This document shows positions 1 through 10,941 of a stretch of DNA of 64,000 bases, one piece after another. Numbering within the stretch: position 1 is the first letter of the stretch; every line of letters begins with the position of its first letter. The stretch lies in the NCBI GenBank assembly GCA_016648135.1, contig JADDOH010002266.1:25700-89699 (forward strand), written 5' to 3'. Made by a program: the position numbers and the translations under genes. A model generated the notes under the pieces. It was not told the DNA's origin, ran no database searches, and saw nothing but the letters and a program-made list of their open reading frames with translations. Source of the DNA: Agrypnia vestita. Lineage: Eukaryota; Arthropoda; Insecta; Trichoptera; Phryganeidae.

Positions 1-517
1 TAAATAAAGAATGTTTGTTTGTAAGAAGCTAAAAAAAAGACAACGCAGTTTATTCCGTTGAAAATTTCTAGATCAATGTGACTTTTTTCAGTTCTCAACG
101 TTATTTCCACCGTGAGATACGAAGTTAAAAAATATTCAATAAGTTGTCAAAAATTAAGACACTTTAAACTTTAAATGAAAAATATTCACAGATTTTCACC
201 ATTAAAATCTTCTTTTGGTTTCAAAATACAATTTTTTGGTTAAATTAATAAACGTGATTTGTCAAAATATATAATATTTTTGTAACTTTGGTATTCGTTA
301 ATTCATCTTTACAAAATTGTGAAGTTTAAATTGAACAAAATCACTAGCTAATTTGATCCCTGAACTCATGTTCGGCGTGCTGGCAAGTAGGTGAATGAGA
401 AAATCTGGGTTTCTGATTTTTTATCATCTTTCTTTTATCATTCCTACGTCACAAATGAAATAAATATCTACAAATCTAAATTTTGAGCAAAGACATGTTG
501 CAAAGCTAGTAAAATAT
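1..517. other. AT-rich noncoding sequence
   Basis: Low-complexity AT-rich DNA with frequent stops in all frames. I see no coding, RNA or repeat signature here; it is the left flank of the solo LTR that starts at 518. Confidence 0.5.
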
Positions 518-1153
518 TGTAACGTGTTGTAGCTGCAGGAGGAATTAATGAAAACGATGGGATTTAATACAGGATTTATTGAATACCGATTAATTAGTTA
601 AACTAACGTATAAGATCACTTATTGCTATTAAATGTAACGCTATTCCTTAAATTAAACTGTTTCATAAATTTATCACTCGTAAATAGATACTTATAATCG
701 CTTTAATACTTTTTCACTATGCAATAGAATATTCCATCAATTTCCGCACTTATTCATTTCGCTTCGGTTTATCTCGCTACGTAAGAACTTTCTAGAATCG
801 CTGTCGATTCTCCGCTCGCTTGGCATCATTAGCTTCTTGGCGCTACCGCTCGCTTGGCCGGACTGACCCGCCGCCGCGGCTACCTTCGCTTTGTTATCGC
901 CTGTCAACCGCGTTCGGAAAACAAATCTCCGGTAACTACTGCGTGCGTATTTATACTGGCCATCACTGTTATTGAAATTTTGAGACGTTTCCAGTGTTAA
1001 CTAGCAAGTACTCGTACTTTCCAGGTTTTCCTGGAAAGTTGCAGACGTCACTCGAAAGTTGGAGATGATTCCAGATCCTTCCGTAGTATTGTGCCAAGTT
1101 CAAACAACTGTCACTTTGACAGAAGTGCATGATTCTTTTTTAGCCTCATTACA
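518..1153 (+). mobile_element. Solo LTR (family A, copy 1)
   Basis: The block begins TGTAACGTG and ends CTCATTACA, so it has TG..CA LTR-type ends. It is flanked on both sides by ATAT (514-517 and 1154-1157), a 4-bp target duplication typical of Gypsy-type integration. It aligns over most of its length with 53449-54028, and in reverse with 50860-51446, 25730-26449 and 15642-16080. A TATA-like TTTATA sits near 950-956. A perfect inverted repeat, ACTTTCCAGG-tttt-CCTGGAAAGT, lies at 1016-1039. GAA-ct-TTC-ta-GAA at 785-797 matches a three-unit heat-shock element. No internal retroelement region is adjacent, so this is probably a recombination product. The short ORF at 1168-1374 is not coding. Confidence 0.75.
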
Positions 1154-1157
1154 ATAT

Positions 1158-1620
1158 CTAAAAAAGACTAATTGATGCACAAGAGTACACAATTAAGGGT
1201 GGAAGCAGTATCACGTTCATTTAGGTAAACCCCATTACGCGGGCACTTGAAGATTTGTTTATAGCTAAGCACTGTAATATAGTCATGGATAAAGTGACTT
1301 GACAGAACGATATTATGTGTAATCAGTTTCTGCGTCGTCATCGGAATATTGTTAATATTTGAGCGCGGGAACATCGCCCCGCGGGTGGCAACACCGGCAA
1401 ATTAAACTGGATAATCCCCCAAACTGGATTATAAAGTTAGGGAATAACACTTTCTCTCACCGGGAGAGGCCGGGGAAGCAAATTGCTTTTTTTACCGCCA
1501 GAATAGGATGATCTCGCTGTCGTCTCTGGCTGCGCCCCCACGGAGCGGGAGACCCAACCTCCCCACCTTCAAGCTTTCACTTACCTCAACTAATTCCCAT
1601 CCGCGAAATTGTATTCAAAT
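1158..1620. other. Single-copy noncoding sequence with a GC-richer island
   Basis: From about 1370 to 1600 the sequence is clearly richer in G and C than its surroundings and is not repeated elsewhere in the window. No sustained reading frame or splice pattern is visible. It could be a regulatory island, but nothing in the sequence proves that. Confidence 0.35.
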
Positions 1621-1624
1621 ATTA

Positions 1625-1866
1625 TTTCCTGGCCAAAGACAGGTTTTAGTCTTTTGTATGAAATACTACATTTTACACCGCTGATTTTTCGTCGTACGAA
1701 ATACTACGCTTTGAACTGTAAAATTTTCCAGTGAGGTTAGTTTAAATAGCTTTTTGGAGTATTACATTTGAAGGATTTAAGAAAATGTAGGTAGGTATTT
1801 TTCCCAAAATTTATGCTTTCACAGATTCGTTTATAAAACGTGCATTTGAGTACAATTTTTTCAACA
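1625..1866 (+). repeat. Dispersed repeat (family 2), copy 1
   Basis: This block aligns, diverged, with 2680-2932. Shared landmarks in order: TTTCCTGGCCAAAGACAGG, a GTATGAAATACTACATTT-like stretch given twice, TAGCTTTTTGGAGTATTA, and GATTCGTTTATAAAACGTG. The internal doubled motif (ATGAAATac/TTTCGT) makes a weak inverted repeat. The family is unidentified and has no coding content. Confidence 0.55.
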
Positions 1867-2204
1867 TAGGAATTCAATCATTTTCACATGAGTAAAAAAT
1901 TCGTTTCAAAATATTTAATATTTATAAAAATTATAGAAGATCACAGTGATAAAGTTATTTATATAGAAAAGTAGGTATGGAAGTCTTCTTAGTTAATTTA
2001 TTAATTTTCAGGCATAATGTAGTTTATATAAGTATGTTAATAATTATGATGAATATCATATAGGTACCTACATATAAAAATTATATTGATTACCTTGCTA
2101 AAAATAGCTGTCTCATACCAGCGCAGCGGCGACATTAATGGTTCGTGGGGTAACAAATTTCAAACACAGATGTCGTTTGTAAAGTTATACGTGGAACCAA
2201 GTGT

Positions 2205-2475
2205 AAAAAATAATATATATACAACTTCAATAGATGTGGTGATCAATCATGGGTGGAAATGGTGAACGTTACATTATGTAAAGTGATTACGATAGGTCTT
2301 ATGTTCGATAAATACCCAAAGATTTCAATACCTACTTTTTGTATAAATAGCCTTGTTCCTGTGAAACATCTATAATACCTATATCTTGATTACTGATGAT
2401 CCTCTGGGGACAAAATTGTGTTCTTGAAAAAATTTCTGAACATTAAACATACTCAAAATATTCTGAATCCCAATT
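2205..2475 (+). repeat. Dispersed repeat (family 1), near-complete copy
   Basis: This is one member of an unidentified family of roughly 270 bp. Its landmarks in order are: TATACAACTTC; ATCATGGGTGGAAATGG; GTAAAGTGATCAC-like; a GTCTTATG/AAGTCC core; TAAATAGCCTTG..CTGTGAAACATCTATAAT; and ACTCAAAATATTCTGAATCC at the end. Other members lie near 4425, 5218, 8000, 14090 and 23290 (plus) and 30870, 54700 and 57395 (minus). No reading frame is shared, so it is a SINE-sized or MITE-like noncoding element. Confidence 0.6.
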
Positions 2476-2479
2476 ATAA

Positions 2480-2535
2480 TAATTTTGTTGTCTGTCCGTC
2501 CGTCTTAACTTCGTGAAACGTCCATAACTTCTTTG
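2480..2535 (-). repeat. End of (GACA)n-bearing repeat (family 3)
   Basis: TTGTCTGTCCGTCCGTCTTAAC followed by CGTGAAACGTCCATAACTTC is the reverse complement of the tail of the repeat at 3041-3310 (ACGGACGTTACACaAAG..GACAGACAGAC aacgaaattatt). It is a short truncated copy. Confidence 0.55.
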
Positions 2536-2679
2536 TAGTACAAAAATTTGTTTTTCTTCTTTTTTGTTTTTTTCCTGTTTTTTATAAATAAATACATACA
2601 TATTCTCTAGGAACCGATGTTTAACGTCATTTTTGACGGGTTACAGCTGGTATAAATAATAAATATATTCCTTACCACA

Positions 2680-2932
2680 AAATTGTTTCCAGGCCAAAAA
2701 TAGGTTTTGGTTCAAAATTGTGAATGAAATGCTACATTTCATACAGATGATTTTCGTTCGTATGAAATGTAACGCTTTGTTCTTTCTTATTCGCTTAGTA
2801 TTTCAATGAGATTACGTTCAATAGCTCTTTGACGTATTATATTTTAAGGTTTAAGAAGTATCTGTCCTCAAACTCAAGGTTTCTCTGATTCGTTGATAAA
2901 ACATCTTTTGAGTAATTAGGTGGTTCAACAGT
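2680..2932 (+). repeat. Dispersed repeat (family 2), copy 2
   Basis: Diverged direct copy of 1625-1866, about 1.05 kb downstream: TTTCCAGGCCAAAAATAGG, paired ATGAAATG/TATGAAATGTAACG motifs, AATAGCTCTTTGACGTATTA, and GATTCGTTGATAAAACATC. It is noncoding. Confidence 0.55.
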
Positions 2933-3040
2933 CTTCAATCTCTCCTAAGCATACTCCCACCCATACATACACATTCACATTTACATACATACACATGCAC
3001 ACATAATTTAAACCCAAGCATTTTCTTTTATGATTATAAC

Positions 3041-3310
3041 TAGCTGCAACCCGTCAACGGAAAATTGGTTCGCGTCTTTGCTAAGCCCTAGTATTTATAG
3101 TATCTTTTTGGTAATCCAGGAGGCGGTCGTAGCAAATGCGTTGAGCGGCCGGTTGGGGTTTGTTGGCCCGCGGGGTTACAGCTACACCTCCGGTAGTTTA
3201 ATTTCGTTTCTTTAGTCGTGAATTCGAACGAAATTACGGACGTTACACAAAGTTATGGGGACAGACAGACAGACAGACAGACAGACAACGAAATTATTAT
3301 GTTTGATATG
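3041..3310 (+). repeat. (GACA)n-tailed dispersed repeat (family 3)
   Basis: It starts AACTAGCTGCAACCCGTC and runs through GGTTCGCGTCTTTGCTAAGCC and CCGTGAATT-like text. It ends in ACGGACGTTACACAAAG, a (GACA)n microsatellite (about 3259-3287) and AACGAAATTATTAT. Diverged relatives are at 27490-27720 (plus), 30685-30765 (plus), 2480-2535 (minus) and 54270-54330 (minus). The opening AACTAGCTG.. resembles the 3' ends of insect LINE-derived repeats, but I cannot name the family. The short ORF at 3030-3215 inside it is not a gene. Confidence 0.6.
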
Positions 3311-4190
3311 TCAATATTGAAACTTTCTTTAGCGTCTATTTAAAAAAAAATATTAAGTTCATATTGTCACGAGACTCTAGAAACAGAAAGAATATCTCGT
3401 AATAGAGGATTTTACAGCATTCTGGACATTTATATAACAGTATGTATTTGGCCAAGGAAGGAAACACCAAGAAACTATAAGCGATATAAAAGAAGGTAAT
3501 GTTAATCAAATTTAAAAAAAAGTAAATACAGCAGAATTGAAGAAATGAGAAGACCACTGAATTGGATTTAAATAAAAAAACTTAATTATAACTTTCTCAT
3601 ATTTGTAGGTAAAATTCTCAGTAATTAAATGCCAAAATATTTTTTGAACAATATTATGGTAAAGAGTGATGTACACAGCTATAGCACCAGGAATAGGAAT
3701 TTAATAAGATTACCATAAAAGAAAAGAGTTTAGATACACACAGAATTGTCTAATATACAGAGGTGTAAAAATATTTGATGAGATGAACATGAAATTATGA
3801 AAAATATATATAAGATGAATGATTTTTAGAACAAATGCTATGATTATTGTAAAAATAAAATACATTTTAAAATAGTAATTCTCGGTGACTGCATTCAAAA
3901 CCTTTTTTTATTTTTTTGGATATCGCTGCCTTTGCTTTTACGCCCCACATACATATGTACTACACTTTGTAAGGATTTAGCCAAGACGCGGACTATTAAT
4001 TTACGCCTCATACGTTCGACATCTAACAGACTTTTTATTTTATTATGTATAAACAAAAAAATAATACTTTAATTATGTTCCGTGATTTTTTACCGTAACT
4101 TTATACCGCTAGTAAGTTATTGATTATTATTGTATCCCGTGATTTTTCACATATTTACGGCTGTTGTGAATAAATAAATAACAAAATACA
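3311..4190. other. AT-rich noncoding sequence
   Basis: No gene or clear repeat is recognised. The small minus-strand ORFs at 3336-3557 and 3710-3898 are rich in F, Y, I and L, as expected from chance translation of AT-rich DNA. Confidence 0.45.
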
Positions 4191-4193
4191 TTC

Positions 4194-5550
4194 AGAATAT
4201 TTTGAGTTTGTTCAAATCTTTCAGAACAGTGATAGTGTAATGCAAGTATTCGGATGAATTTCATTACACACAATAAAGTATATTGCTCCCAAAATTCCGT
4301 AAATCAATTGTAGATTTTCTCATTAGCGACATATGTGGGGATTTAGGGGAATGAAAATGGCTTTGTACAGGCCGCATGGAAAAGGCGCTTACAACTCATA
4401 TATGAAAGCTTCACGCAATTTGAACATATATACAACTTCCAAAAAATGAATAAGCATGGTATATTCTATCATGGGTGGAAATGGCGAATGTTACAATTGT
4501 GTAAAGTGATCACTTAAGCCAACCATAAAAAGACAGGTCATAAGTCCTGTTACACCCAAATGACTTCTATACCTACTTTCCCATAATTAATACAGTTTCG
4601 TCTCTGTGAGATATCTATAATATACACTAACAAAATACATGTTCAATGTACATAGTAGGTAGGTATATGGCAATTCTAGTAACCTTAATATTCAAGCTTA
4701 AACAAAAGCTAAAGCAATATATTATATTAATTTGAGTGCATTAATGTAGAAAACACAACACGGCGGTGATTTGCGTGCCTGATTTATCAGTTGTCATCAG
4801 ACATCATTAAGTGTATGTATATTCATCAGCTGTATAAATCTGCTTCGCTGGCAGGGAAGCGTTAATCAGACGTTATCGGTATCGGAAGGTACTTCCATGT
4901 CGGACGAAAGCGTTAATGCTGCGACGGAACAAGCAATAATAACGCTCGGAGATTAATTCGATTCGAACGCAAGCGGAACTATTGTGCTAGAACAAATTAA
5001 TGAAGGCTATAAAATTAGAACAGATGTTCGGAGAGATTTTGCACTCCAAGACTTATTGGTAGTGTACCTACTCAGTGCGCAGGCGTTATTGCCAATCGAA
5101 TAAAGAATCGCGTTCACAGATAAACCTCATCTTCTAAGATAAAAGATACACACATTATATATTCTTTAATGTTCATTGTAATACATTCATTAAATATAAT
5201 TAAATAAATTTAACATTTAGTGTATATTATAGATATCTCATAGAGACGAAACTGTATTAATTATGGGAAAGTAGGTATAGAAGTCATTTGGGTGTAACAG
5301 GACTTATGACCTGTCTTTTTATGGTTGGCTTAAGTGATCACTTTACACTTATCACTTATCACTTAAGCCAACCATAAAAAGACAGGTCATAAGTCCTGTT
5401 ACACCCAAATGACTTCTATACCTACTTTCCCATAATTAATACAGTTTCGTCTCTGTGAGATATCTATAATATACACTAATTGATTAATAATGTCTCTGTG
5501 ACATAAATCCAGCACTGTTCTGAAAGATTTGAACAAACTCAAAATATTCT
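4194..5550. repeat. Nested inverted-repeat structure
   Basis: A perfect 37-bp arm at 4194-4230 (starting AGAATATTTTGAGTTTG) is inverted at 5514-5550. Inside it lie a family-1 copy at about 4425-4640 and the 121-bp palindrome at 5218-5478. Between 4740 and 5110 is a GC-richer single-copy stretch with no coding signal. The outer arms are the terminal sequence of family 1, so two family-1 copies face each other around this unique island. Confidence 0.65.
5218..5478. repeat. 121-bp palindrome formed by two family-1 copies
   Basis: Arm 1 (5218-5338) and arm 2 (5358-5478) are reverse complements over 121 bp with almost no mismatch (TCATAGAG against TCTCTGTGA is the visible one). They are separated by a 19-bp spacer containing a repeated TTATCAC. 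Arm 2 is nearly identical to the copy at 4500-4640, so the palindrome arose from inverted duplication of a recent family-1 copy. Confidence 0.8.
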
Positions 5551-5697
5551 AAATTTAACATATTTGGATTACTTTTACATTTAATTTAAAAAAAAGATGT
5601 AATATTTATGTATGTAAATATAAGTTAATTAAGAGAAATTCTTCGAAAACGTTAGTAACATAGTGAATGTTCTTCTTATTAAAGGTGAATTCTTTCT

Positions 5698-6010
5698 CAG
5701 AACATCTGAAATGAAAATATGAAATACATAACTGTAAAAACGTGATCATGTCCGAAATGAAGACATATGGAAAACCTGTAAAATCGAGGACATAGCACGA
5801 TGGAGTAGATCCAGAAGGAAATTCTGGGAGGATCACGTTGCCAGGATGGTCAGTGATAGACTCGTGTATACAGCAGCTAATAAAATACCCTCTGGACGAC
5901 GCCCACCGGGAAGACCACCTAAAAGATGGAGGGACAGCTGGAACTCATCATTCCAGGATGCGTAGTTTTCTGAACCACATTGACAGACTTAACAAAAGAA
6001 GAAGAAGAAG
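5698..6010 (+). mobile_element. 5'-truncated LINE insertion, (GAA)n tail
   Basis: A 313-bp insertion flanked by the 11-bp target duplication GAATTCTTTCT (5687-5697 and 6010-6020). It encodes the extreme C-terminus of a non-LTR retrotransposon protein. From about 5750 the plus strand reads VRNEDIWKTC..EDIARWSRSRRKFW..DHVARM, then GRRPPGRPPKRWRDSW, and stops at a TAG near 5961. The product is homologous to the minus-strand fragment at 48614-49021. The 3' end is a (GAA)n run merging into the target GAATTC. The track-style ORF from 5838 is a different frame of the same DNA. It is too short to encode any function. Confidence 0.8.
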
Positions 6011-6020
6011 AATTCTTTCT

Positions 6021-6911
6021 TACACTTTTTCCTCTTATCGTGAAGCCATTCAATATTTTTTCACTACGGTTGAATTATTTTACTGCTAGACTAAAATAAC
6101 ACAAATGGGTAATTCCACGTTTATCTATCTGGTCCCCAATTTGAGATATTCAAGAAAAAAAATTGAAATTTTTGTACTTTAACAAAAAATGTAGAAAAAA
6201 GAGTCCTTACTAAGATTTCTATATCTGGAAAATCTACAAGTCTTAGTTATAATATGAGAAAATCCATCTTATTGGTCCAATCTCTAGTCACCTAAAAAGT
6301 TCATAGAAAAATCTGTTAATATTCTTATTTATTTCAAGGACATTTAATTCACAGATAATATTTATAATATTAATTTCTATACATTTTCTATAACCCTATT
6401 GTGTTTTTATTGTTGTGGTGAAATCTAGTTCTTTTTATGGAGGAGAAAAATATTTTTTTCGAAACCTTTACAAAGCCCCTTTTTCGCCTGTCAAAGAATT
6501 TTGAGCCTAGATACAAGATGGCGGTAGATAAAAATATAATATAAATTGTTTTGAGCTTCATAAATGGGGCGGCGCACTTTTGACACAAAAATAAAAAATA
6601 TCTGAAATGGTTAAGTAATAATTTGTTTTAAATAAAGGTTATTTTACAGTTTACAAAACTTTGGGGAAATGCAATTAATTCTAACATAATAAAAAAGAGT
6701 GATTACATGAAAAATTAATATCGGTTTTACCAATGATTTATGATAAAATTTAAATAAACCATTATCCTGGAAACAATGAGAAAAAAAGAAATCTTCTTAA
6801 GTGATTCGTCAAATTCGTTTTAAAACTATGTAATAGTTTTTTATTAGCTTTTATATCGTTTAATTAGATTATTTTTAAATATATCAACGAGCATCTCGAT
6901 TCTAAAAATGT
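6021..6911. other. AT-rich noncoding sequence
   Basis: Nothing recognisable. The minus-strand ORF at 6388-6588 has no family resemblance and no supporting context. Confidence 0.45.
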
Positions 6912-7050
6912 TATCAGGTTTTCACGGCCGTTCAGAATCTTCTGTGTTTAGTTCTCTGGGATATTCTGCCATGTATATGTGACCTCTATAGTCGACGTTT
7001 CGGAACCTATTGCAGGGTCCATCATCAGGATTGATATCAGTCACATGTAA
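6912..7050 (-). mobile_element. Penelope-like element terminus
   Basis: The reverse strand carries the signature found at the ends of the Penelope derivative at 56374-57358: a hammerhead core, then GAAACGTC, and finally GAAGATTCTGAACGGCC with GTGAAAACC. No reverse transcriptase or endonuclease coding sequence is attached, so this is a solo terminal fragment. It gives a second, independently diverged sample of the family's terminal repeat. Confidence 0.7.
6979..7044 (-). ncRNA. Hammerhead ribozyme motif (type I, Penelope type)
   Basis: On the minus strand: an outer GTGAC/GTCAC pairing (6979-6983 with 7040-7044), the conserved CTGATGA (7022-7028), and a stem II made by GGACC and GGTTCC around a TGCAATA loop. 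GAAACGTC (6994-7001) supplies the conserved GAAA and the GTC cleavage triplet. ACGT inside GAAACGTC is self-complementary, so stem III would be a minimal or intermolecular helix, as described for Penelope-like elements. All core residues that I can check are canonical. Confidence 0.75.
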
Positions 7051-7387
7051 TATATCAGTATAATACAGGCGGTTATTTCGAGAAAAAACTTACTATAAAT
7101 ACTAAAAGAAACATAGTATGTGAAATGTTTAAAAGCAAAACCAGAATTTTGCAATTTAGATGAACTTCAATACTCGCAGGTAATGGACTTTTTAGCTAAA
7201 AAATTAGGATAAATTACTTTTTAAACATACAAAATGGTAACAATATTTAAAAAAAAGTATATAGATTATAAAATTAAAAAAATAAATAAATTAACAGGGA
7301 CGAAATCAATGTAGATATACTATGTCACGTGAAGAACTATAGATGTCTGTAGAATAGTCCATTGGAATATATCGATGGCTCCTACGA

Positions 7388-7957
7388 ATAATATCGTAAC
7401 CCACAAAATTCAATTTTACAGGAGAAGGATTTGAACATATTTTCGTCCGGTATAAATCTAAATATTGCCCAATTTTTTTGAAAATTCATTTCAATATTTT
7501 ACTTTATACTGTAGTTTCATAAATAATCACAAACAAGTCGAAATTATTAAAGGTTTTTGTAGAAATGCACAAACGATATTATACTTCGGAAAAGACACGA
7601 CGTAAAATATCGTATAAATGACTTACAACATTTAACTTCGGAAAAAATGCGACGTTAAATATCGTATGAATGACTTACAACATTTTACTTCGAAAAAGAT
7701 GCGACGTAAAATAACGTAAGTGTTACTTACGATAATTATCTTATGTTATTTTCCAACGTATGTTATCGTAAGTGTTACATACGATAGCATACTTCGTAAA
7801 AAATATGTGATTGTTTGAGATACTATAAAATACGTCCGAAAAAAACATTATTTATTGCAAAATATTTTTTTTTCTTTCTTGGAAATAAAGATATAATTAA
7901 ATACATATGAAATACTCAAAAAACTAAAAAACGTCGATTTGTGGGTTACGGTATTAT
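7388..7957. mobile_element. Terminal-inverted-repeat element with 52-bp tandem repeats
   Basis: ATAATATCGTAACCCACAAA (7388-7407) is inverted at 7938-7957 with one mismatch. Inside, a 52-53 bp unit beginning ACTTCGG repeats three times, at about 7582, 7634 and 7687 (GCGACGTAAAATATCGTA.. ATGACTTACAACATTT). It is followed by small palindromes such as CGTAAG-tgtta-CTTACG. There is no transposase ORF. It is MITE-like; the superfamily is unknown and no clean target duplication is visible. Confidence 0.6.
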
Positions 7958-7989
7958 ACGCAGAAGCCGTCGATATGAAGGAAACTGAT

Positions 7990-8225
7990 TTGGAACATTT
8001 ATACAACCTTCAAAAATTTGATGTGTGGATGTTCTTGCGGTGGAATTGGTAAACGTTACATTGTGTAGAGCGATCACTCAAGTCAGATCATACAGGCTGT
8101 AAGCCCTGGGCCACCCTATAAAGACATCAATACACGTTTCCAATATCGATACATAGCTTCGCCTCTGCAAGATTTCTGTACTTTATCTTAAATCCAGAAC
8201 AGTTATCAAACGTAAAACTGTCATT
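7990..8225 (+). repeat. Dispersed repeat (family 1) copy
   Basis: Landmarks ATACAACCTTC, GATGTGTGG, GGTGGAATTGGTAAACGTTAC, TGTGTAGAGCGATCACTCAAG, GTAAGCCCTGGGCCACC, CATAGCTTCGCCTCTGCAAG and AATCCAGAACAGTTATCAAACG match the family-1 order. It is more GC-rich than the copies at 4.5 and 5.3 kb, suggesting another subfamily. Confidence 0.6.
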
Positions 8226-8835
8226 TTTGCCAGATAATCAATTTATTTTAAGCACATCATTTTCTTTGCCAAGTCGCGATTTTGCCTTTGAACCACTCAC
8301 ATAAGATTTAAACCACAGAGAATAAAATATGTACAGGGTTTATACTATACTAGTTCTTTAGAGGGAAATGAGTTACAGCTGGAGAATGCCCTTCCCTCCC
8401 CCCACGACTGTCTAAGACACGTTTATTTATTCTTGCGTAATTAATTTTCAGCGGCTGTAAAGGTTGTGTCCTTTTGAATATCGAATGAATGAATGTTTTT
8501 TTTTTGAAAACAAATATCTGAAAATTACGCCGTTTTTGTAATCAATGATTTCTCGAATATCACTTTAAATCGTTTTTAGCATTGTGACAAATAAAAAATT
8601 TCTTAAAAAATGATCAAAACATTCGTGAACTCACATGTCAACAGCTGACAATAATTAAATATGGCATCGTTAGTTCTGGTTTCGCATTTCCGCTACATAT
8701 TCCGCAACACGCTGCATGCGCAACTTCCGCTACAATAAATTTTTTACCCTAAAGAAGTATTCTGGCATATTTAAAAATGTCAATCAGACTAAATTTGTGC
8801 AGAACCCACTATTGTATATTTTTTCACTTAAAATT
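8226..8835. other. Noncoding sequence
   Basis: AT-rich DNA without a supported gene or RNA. The ORF at 8716-8940 overlaps the repeat tail described next and is not a convincing gene. Confidence 0.4.
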
Positions 8836-8839
8836 CCAT

Positions 8840-8965
8840 CCCCTTCAGATGACATTTCTAATTTTTCAAATTTTAGTACACAAACAATCGAGAACATTGT
8901 TCTCGAAACATGTAGATTGTATAATATAATAAAGTGGTGAAAACAAAGTGATTTGTGTTTTATTT
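8840..8965 (+). repeat. Short element with hammerhead-like hairpin and AAGTGGTGAAAACAAAG tail
   Basis: CAGATGA (8846-8852) is followed by the perfect hairpin CGAGAAC-att-GTTCTCG (8889-8905) and then GAAACATGTAG, a core-like GAAA with the palindrome ACATGT. It ends with ATAATAAAGTGGTGAAAACAAAGTG, the same tail as the element at 61972-62335. The CTGATGA box is mutated or displaced, so ribozyme activity is doubtful. Confidence 0.45.
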
Positions 8966-9890
8966 TAATTTAAAAAATAAGTAAGAATTTAGTTATTATA
9001 ATGTAGAATGCAAAGAGTCTCCCCATTTATGCATATTTACATTACACAGTAATAATAATTTGGTAGAATTGACCATGTACGGGCCATCACAATGGACAAC
9101 GGACCGCTTCATTCAGGTGTAGGTTCCATAAATTTCCAATCTTATCATTACCACACGAGCTAATTTCAGCGTATTTAGAATTTACTGAGGAACAAGCGGG
9201 ACGAAATCATAATTACTTCCATTGAAAGTTGATGGAGGGAAAGAGATGGGCGTATCACTGTTTCCTCTGGTTAGCGAACAGCCAATTATCGTTCCGGGCT
9301 GTTGCATGACGTCACGCTAAGATTGTGTACTCAATTGATGAAGTAGTCTCATTAATTTTCACGCTCCAGACAGATCATCCGAAAAAGCAGGAAAATTAAT
9401 AATTTAATTTAGGCGAATTTGAATCGTTTCGCGGGGGCATCAGGTAAGATGATATTGATGGTTGTTAATCTTTATAGCAGTGAACAATATAAAACGGGAC
9501 AGTTTTTATAATACAGGCACAGTTTTGGCTAATTGACAAATGTCTGCATACTGAACTAGTTCGAACTTTTTGTTGACTGCTTTCAGAGTTTAGAAGAAGT
9601 ATTAAAATACCAAAATATTTTAATAAATCAATTATAAAAAAAACGTTGTTGCTGTATTTTTTTCACTCTCTCTTTATAATGGCATTAAAACTTAGGCATT
9701 ATTAAAACATCACAGAAATTCTTATATATATTTTTTATTTCTTATTTAACATATGATAGAAACCTGAAAGGTCTATGGAAAAATTTTTACATACATCAAT
9801 ATAACAATATAATAATAATAATATAATAAGGACATATAATCATTTTATTCCACTGACCTACCATTATTTTTTTCCATTCTTTTCGTGTCT
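8966..9890. other. Mostly single-copy noncoding sequence
   Basis: The part around 9060-9440 is moderately GC-richer and not repeated in the window. No exon-like reading frame is visible. Confidence 0.4.
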
Positions 9891-9894
9891 TGTC

Positions 9895-10170
9895 CGTTCA
9901 ACGGACGTTGGATATCATGTTGGCTATGAGGACTATAGACCGACCCAGCCACTGTGTCAGGTTTTTCAGCCATGATGTTCTTTAATATAAAGTGTGTGTA
10001 TGTATGTATGTATATGTATATGTGTATGTATGTATAAATATGTGTTTATGTATATGTGTATATGGATGTGTATGTATATGTGTATATGTATATTTTTAGA
10101 TGTAAGTTAATAATATGTATGCATTGAACATAATGTTTGTAATGTACATATTATGTAATAAATAAAAATT
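9895..10170 (+). repeat. LINE-tail-like repeat with GT/TA microsatellite
   Basis: CCGTTCAACGGACGTTGGATATC.. GGCTATGAGGACTATAGACCGACCC.. CAGCCATGATGTTC looks like the 3' end of a LINE or SINE. It is followed by a (GTATGTAT)n/(GTATAT)n microsatellite (about 10002-10091) and a tail AATAAATAAAAATTGAAATTG repeated as ATTGAAA units. The family is not identified. Confidence 0.4.
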
Positions 10171-10850
10171 GAAATTGAAAATTGAAAGATAGCAAAATAA
10201 TTACAGAAAATAGGAAGTCGTAATATTACTGACTTAGAAGAAATTATTGAATTAAAATTACATTTTTATTGCGTGGAAATAACAATATATGAAATCAATG
10301 AATCTATATATTAATTACTCCAACCAATGTCGTACGTTTCTGCATACGGATAATTTATGTTGCCAGTTTAAAAAAAACATTTTAGAGTACATTAAAAAGA
10401 TTAAAAAATATAGGAATACGAACAAACTGATATCAAAAAACATCCAAATCCAAATTATCGAAAATTAAAATATCGGAATTTATAGATTTTTTAAAATATT
10501 TTCGTGGAATCCGTGTATTCAAAACAGCCAACGTAATTGCAGTCAACGAATTTTTGTGCTGGCCATACCACAGAATTACGCTTTATGATGCTTTATGACA
10601 TTGACAGTAAGTTTTATGTTTTACGTTTACGCTTTTCTTTTTATTGTTTTTGTATTAATCTTGCTTCAATAAACGTTTAAAACATTTATTTATTAAACAT
10701 TTATTACGCTTTATATTTAATTTAAACTGCAAAGTGAACTTAACCTTAGATTCATCTCTCATATAACCTCAAAAGTCTCATAGCGCGTGGCGCGAATGTC
10801 ATTTTACGTGTCATTTTCTCCGTATTTATACATAAAAATTATTATTTTTC
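10171..10850. other. AT-rich noncoding sequence (probable Helitron 5' flank)
   Basis: No coding. The Helitron 5' terminus (A|TC) should lie in or near this stretch, but I cannot pick it among many ATC sites. Confidence 0.35.
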
Positions 10851-10941
10851 AGAATTCCGATGGAAGACTCAACATCACAAACCGGCAATTTGATAATGCG
10901 ATTCGAGTTCACAATATGAATGAAGAAATGCCAGACGTAGA

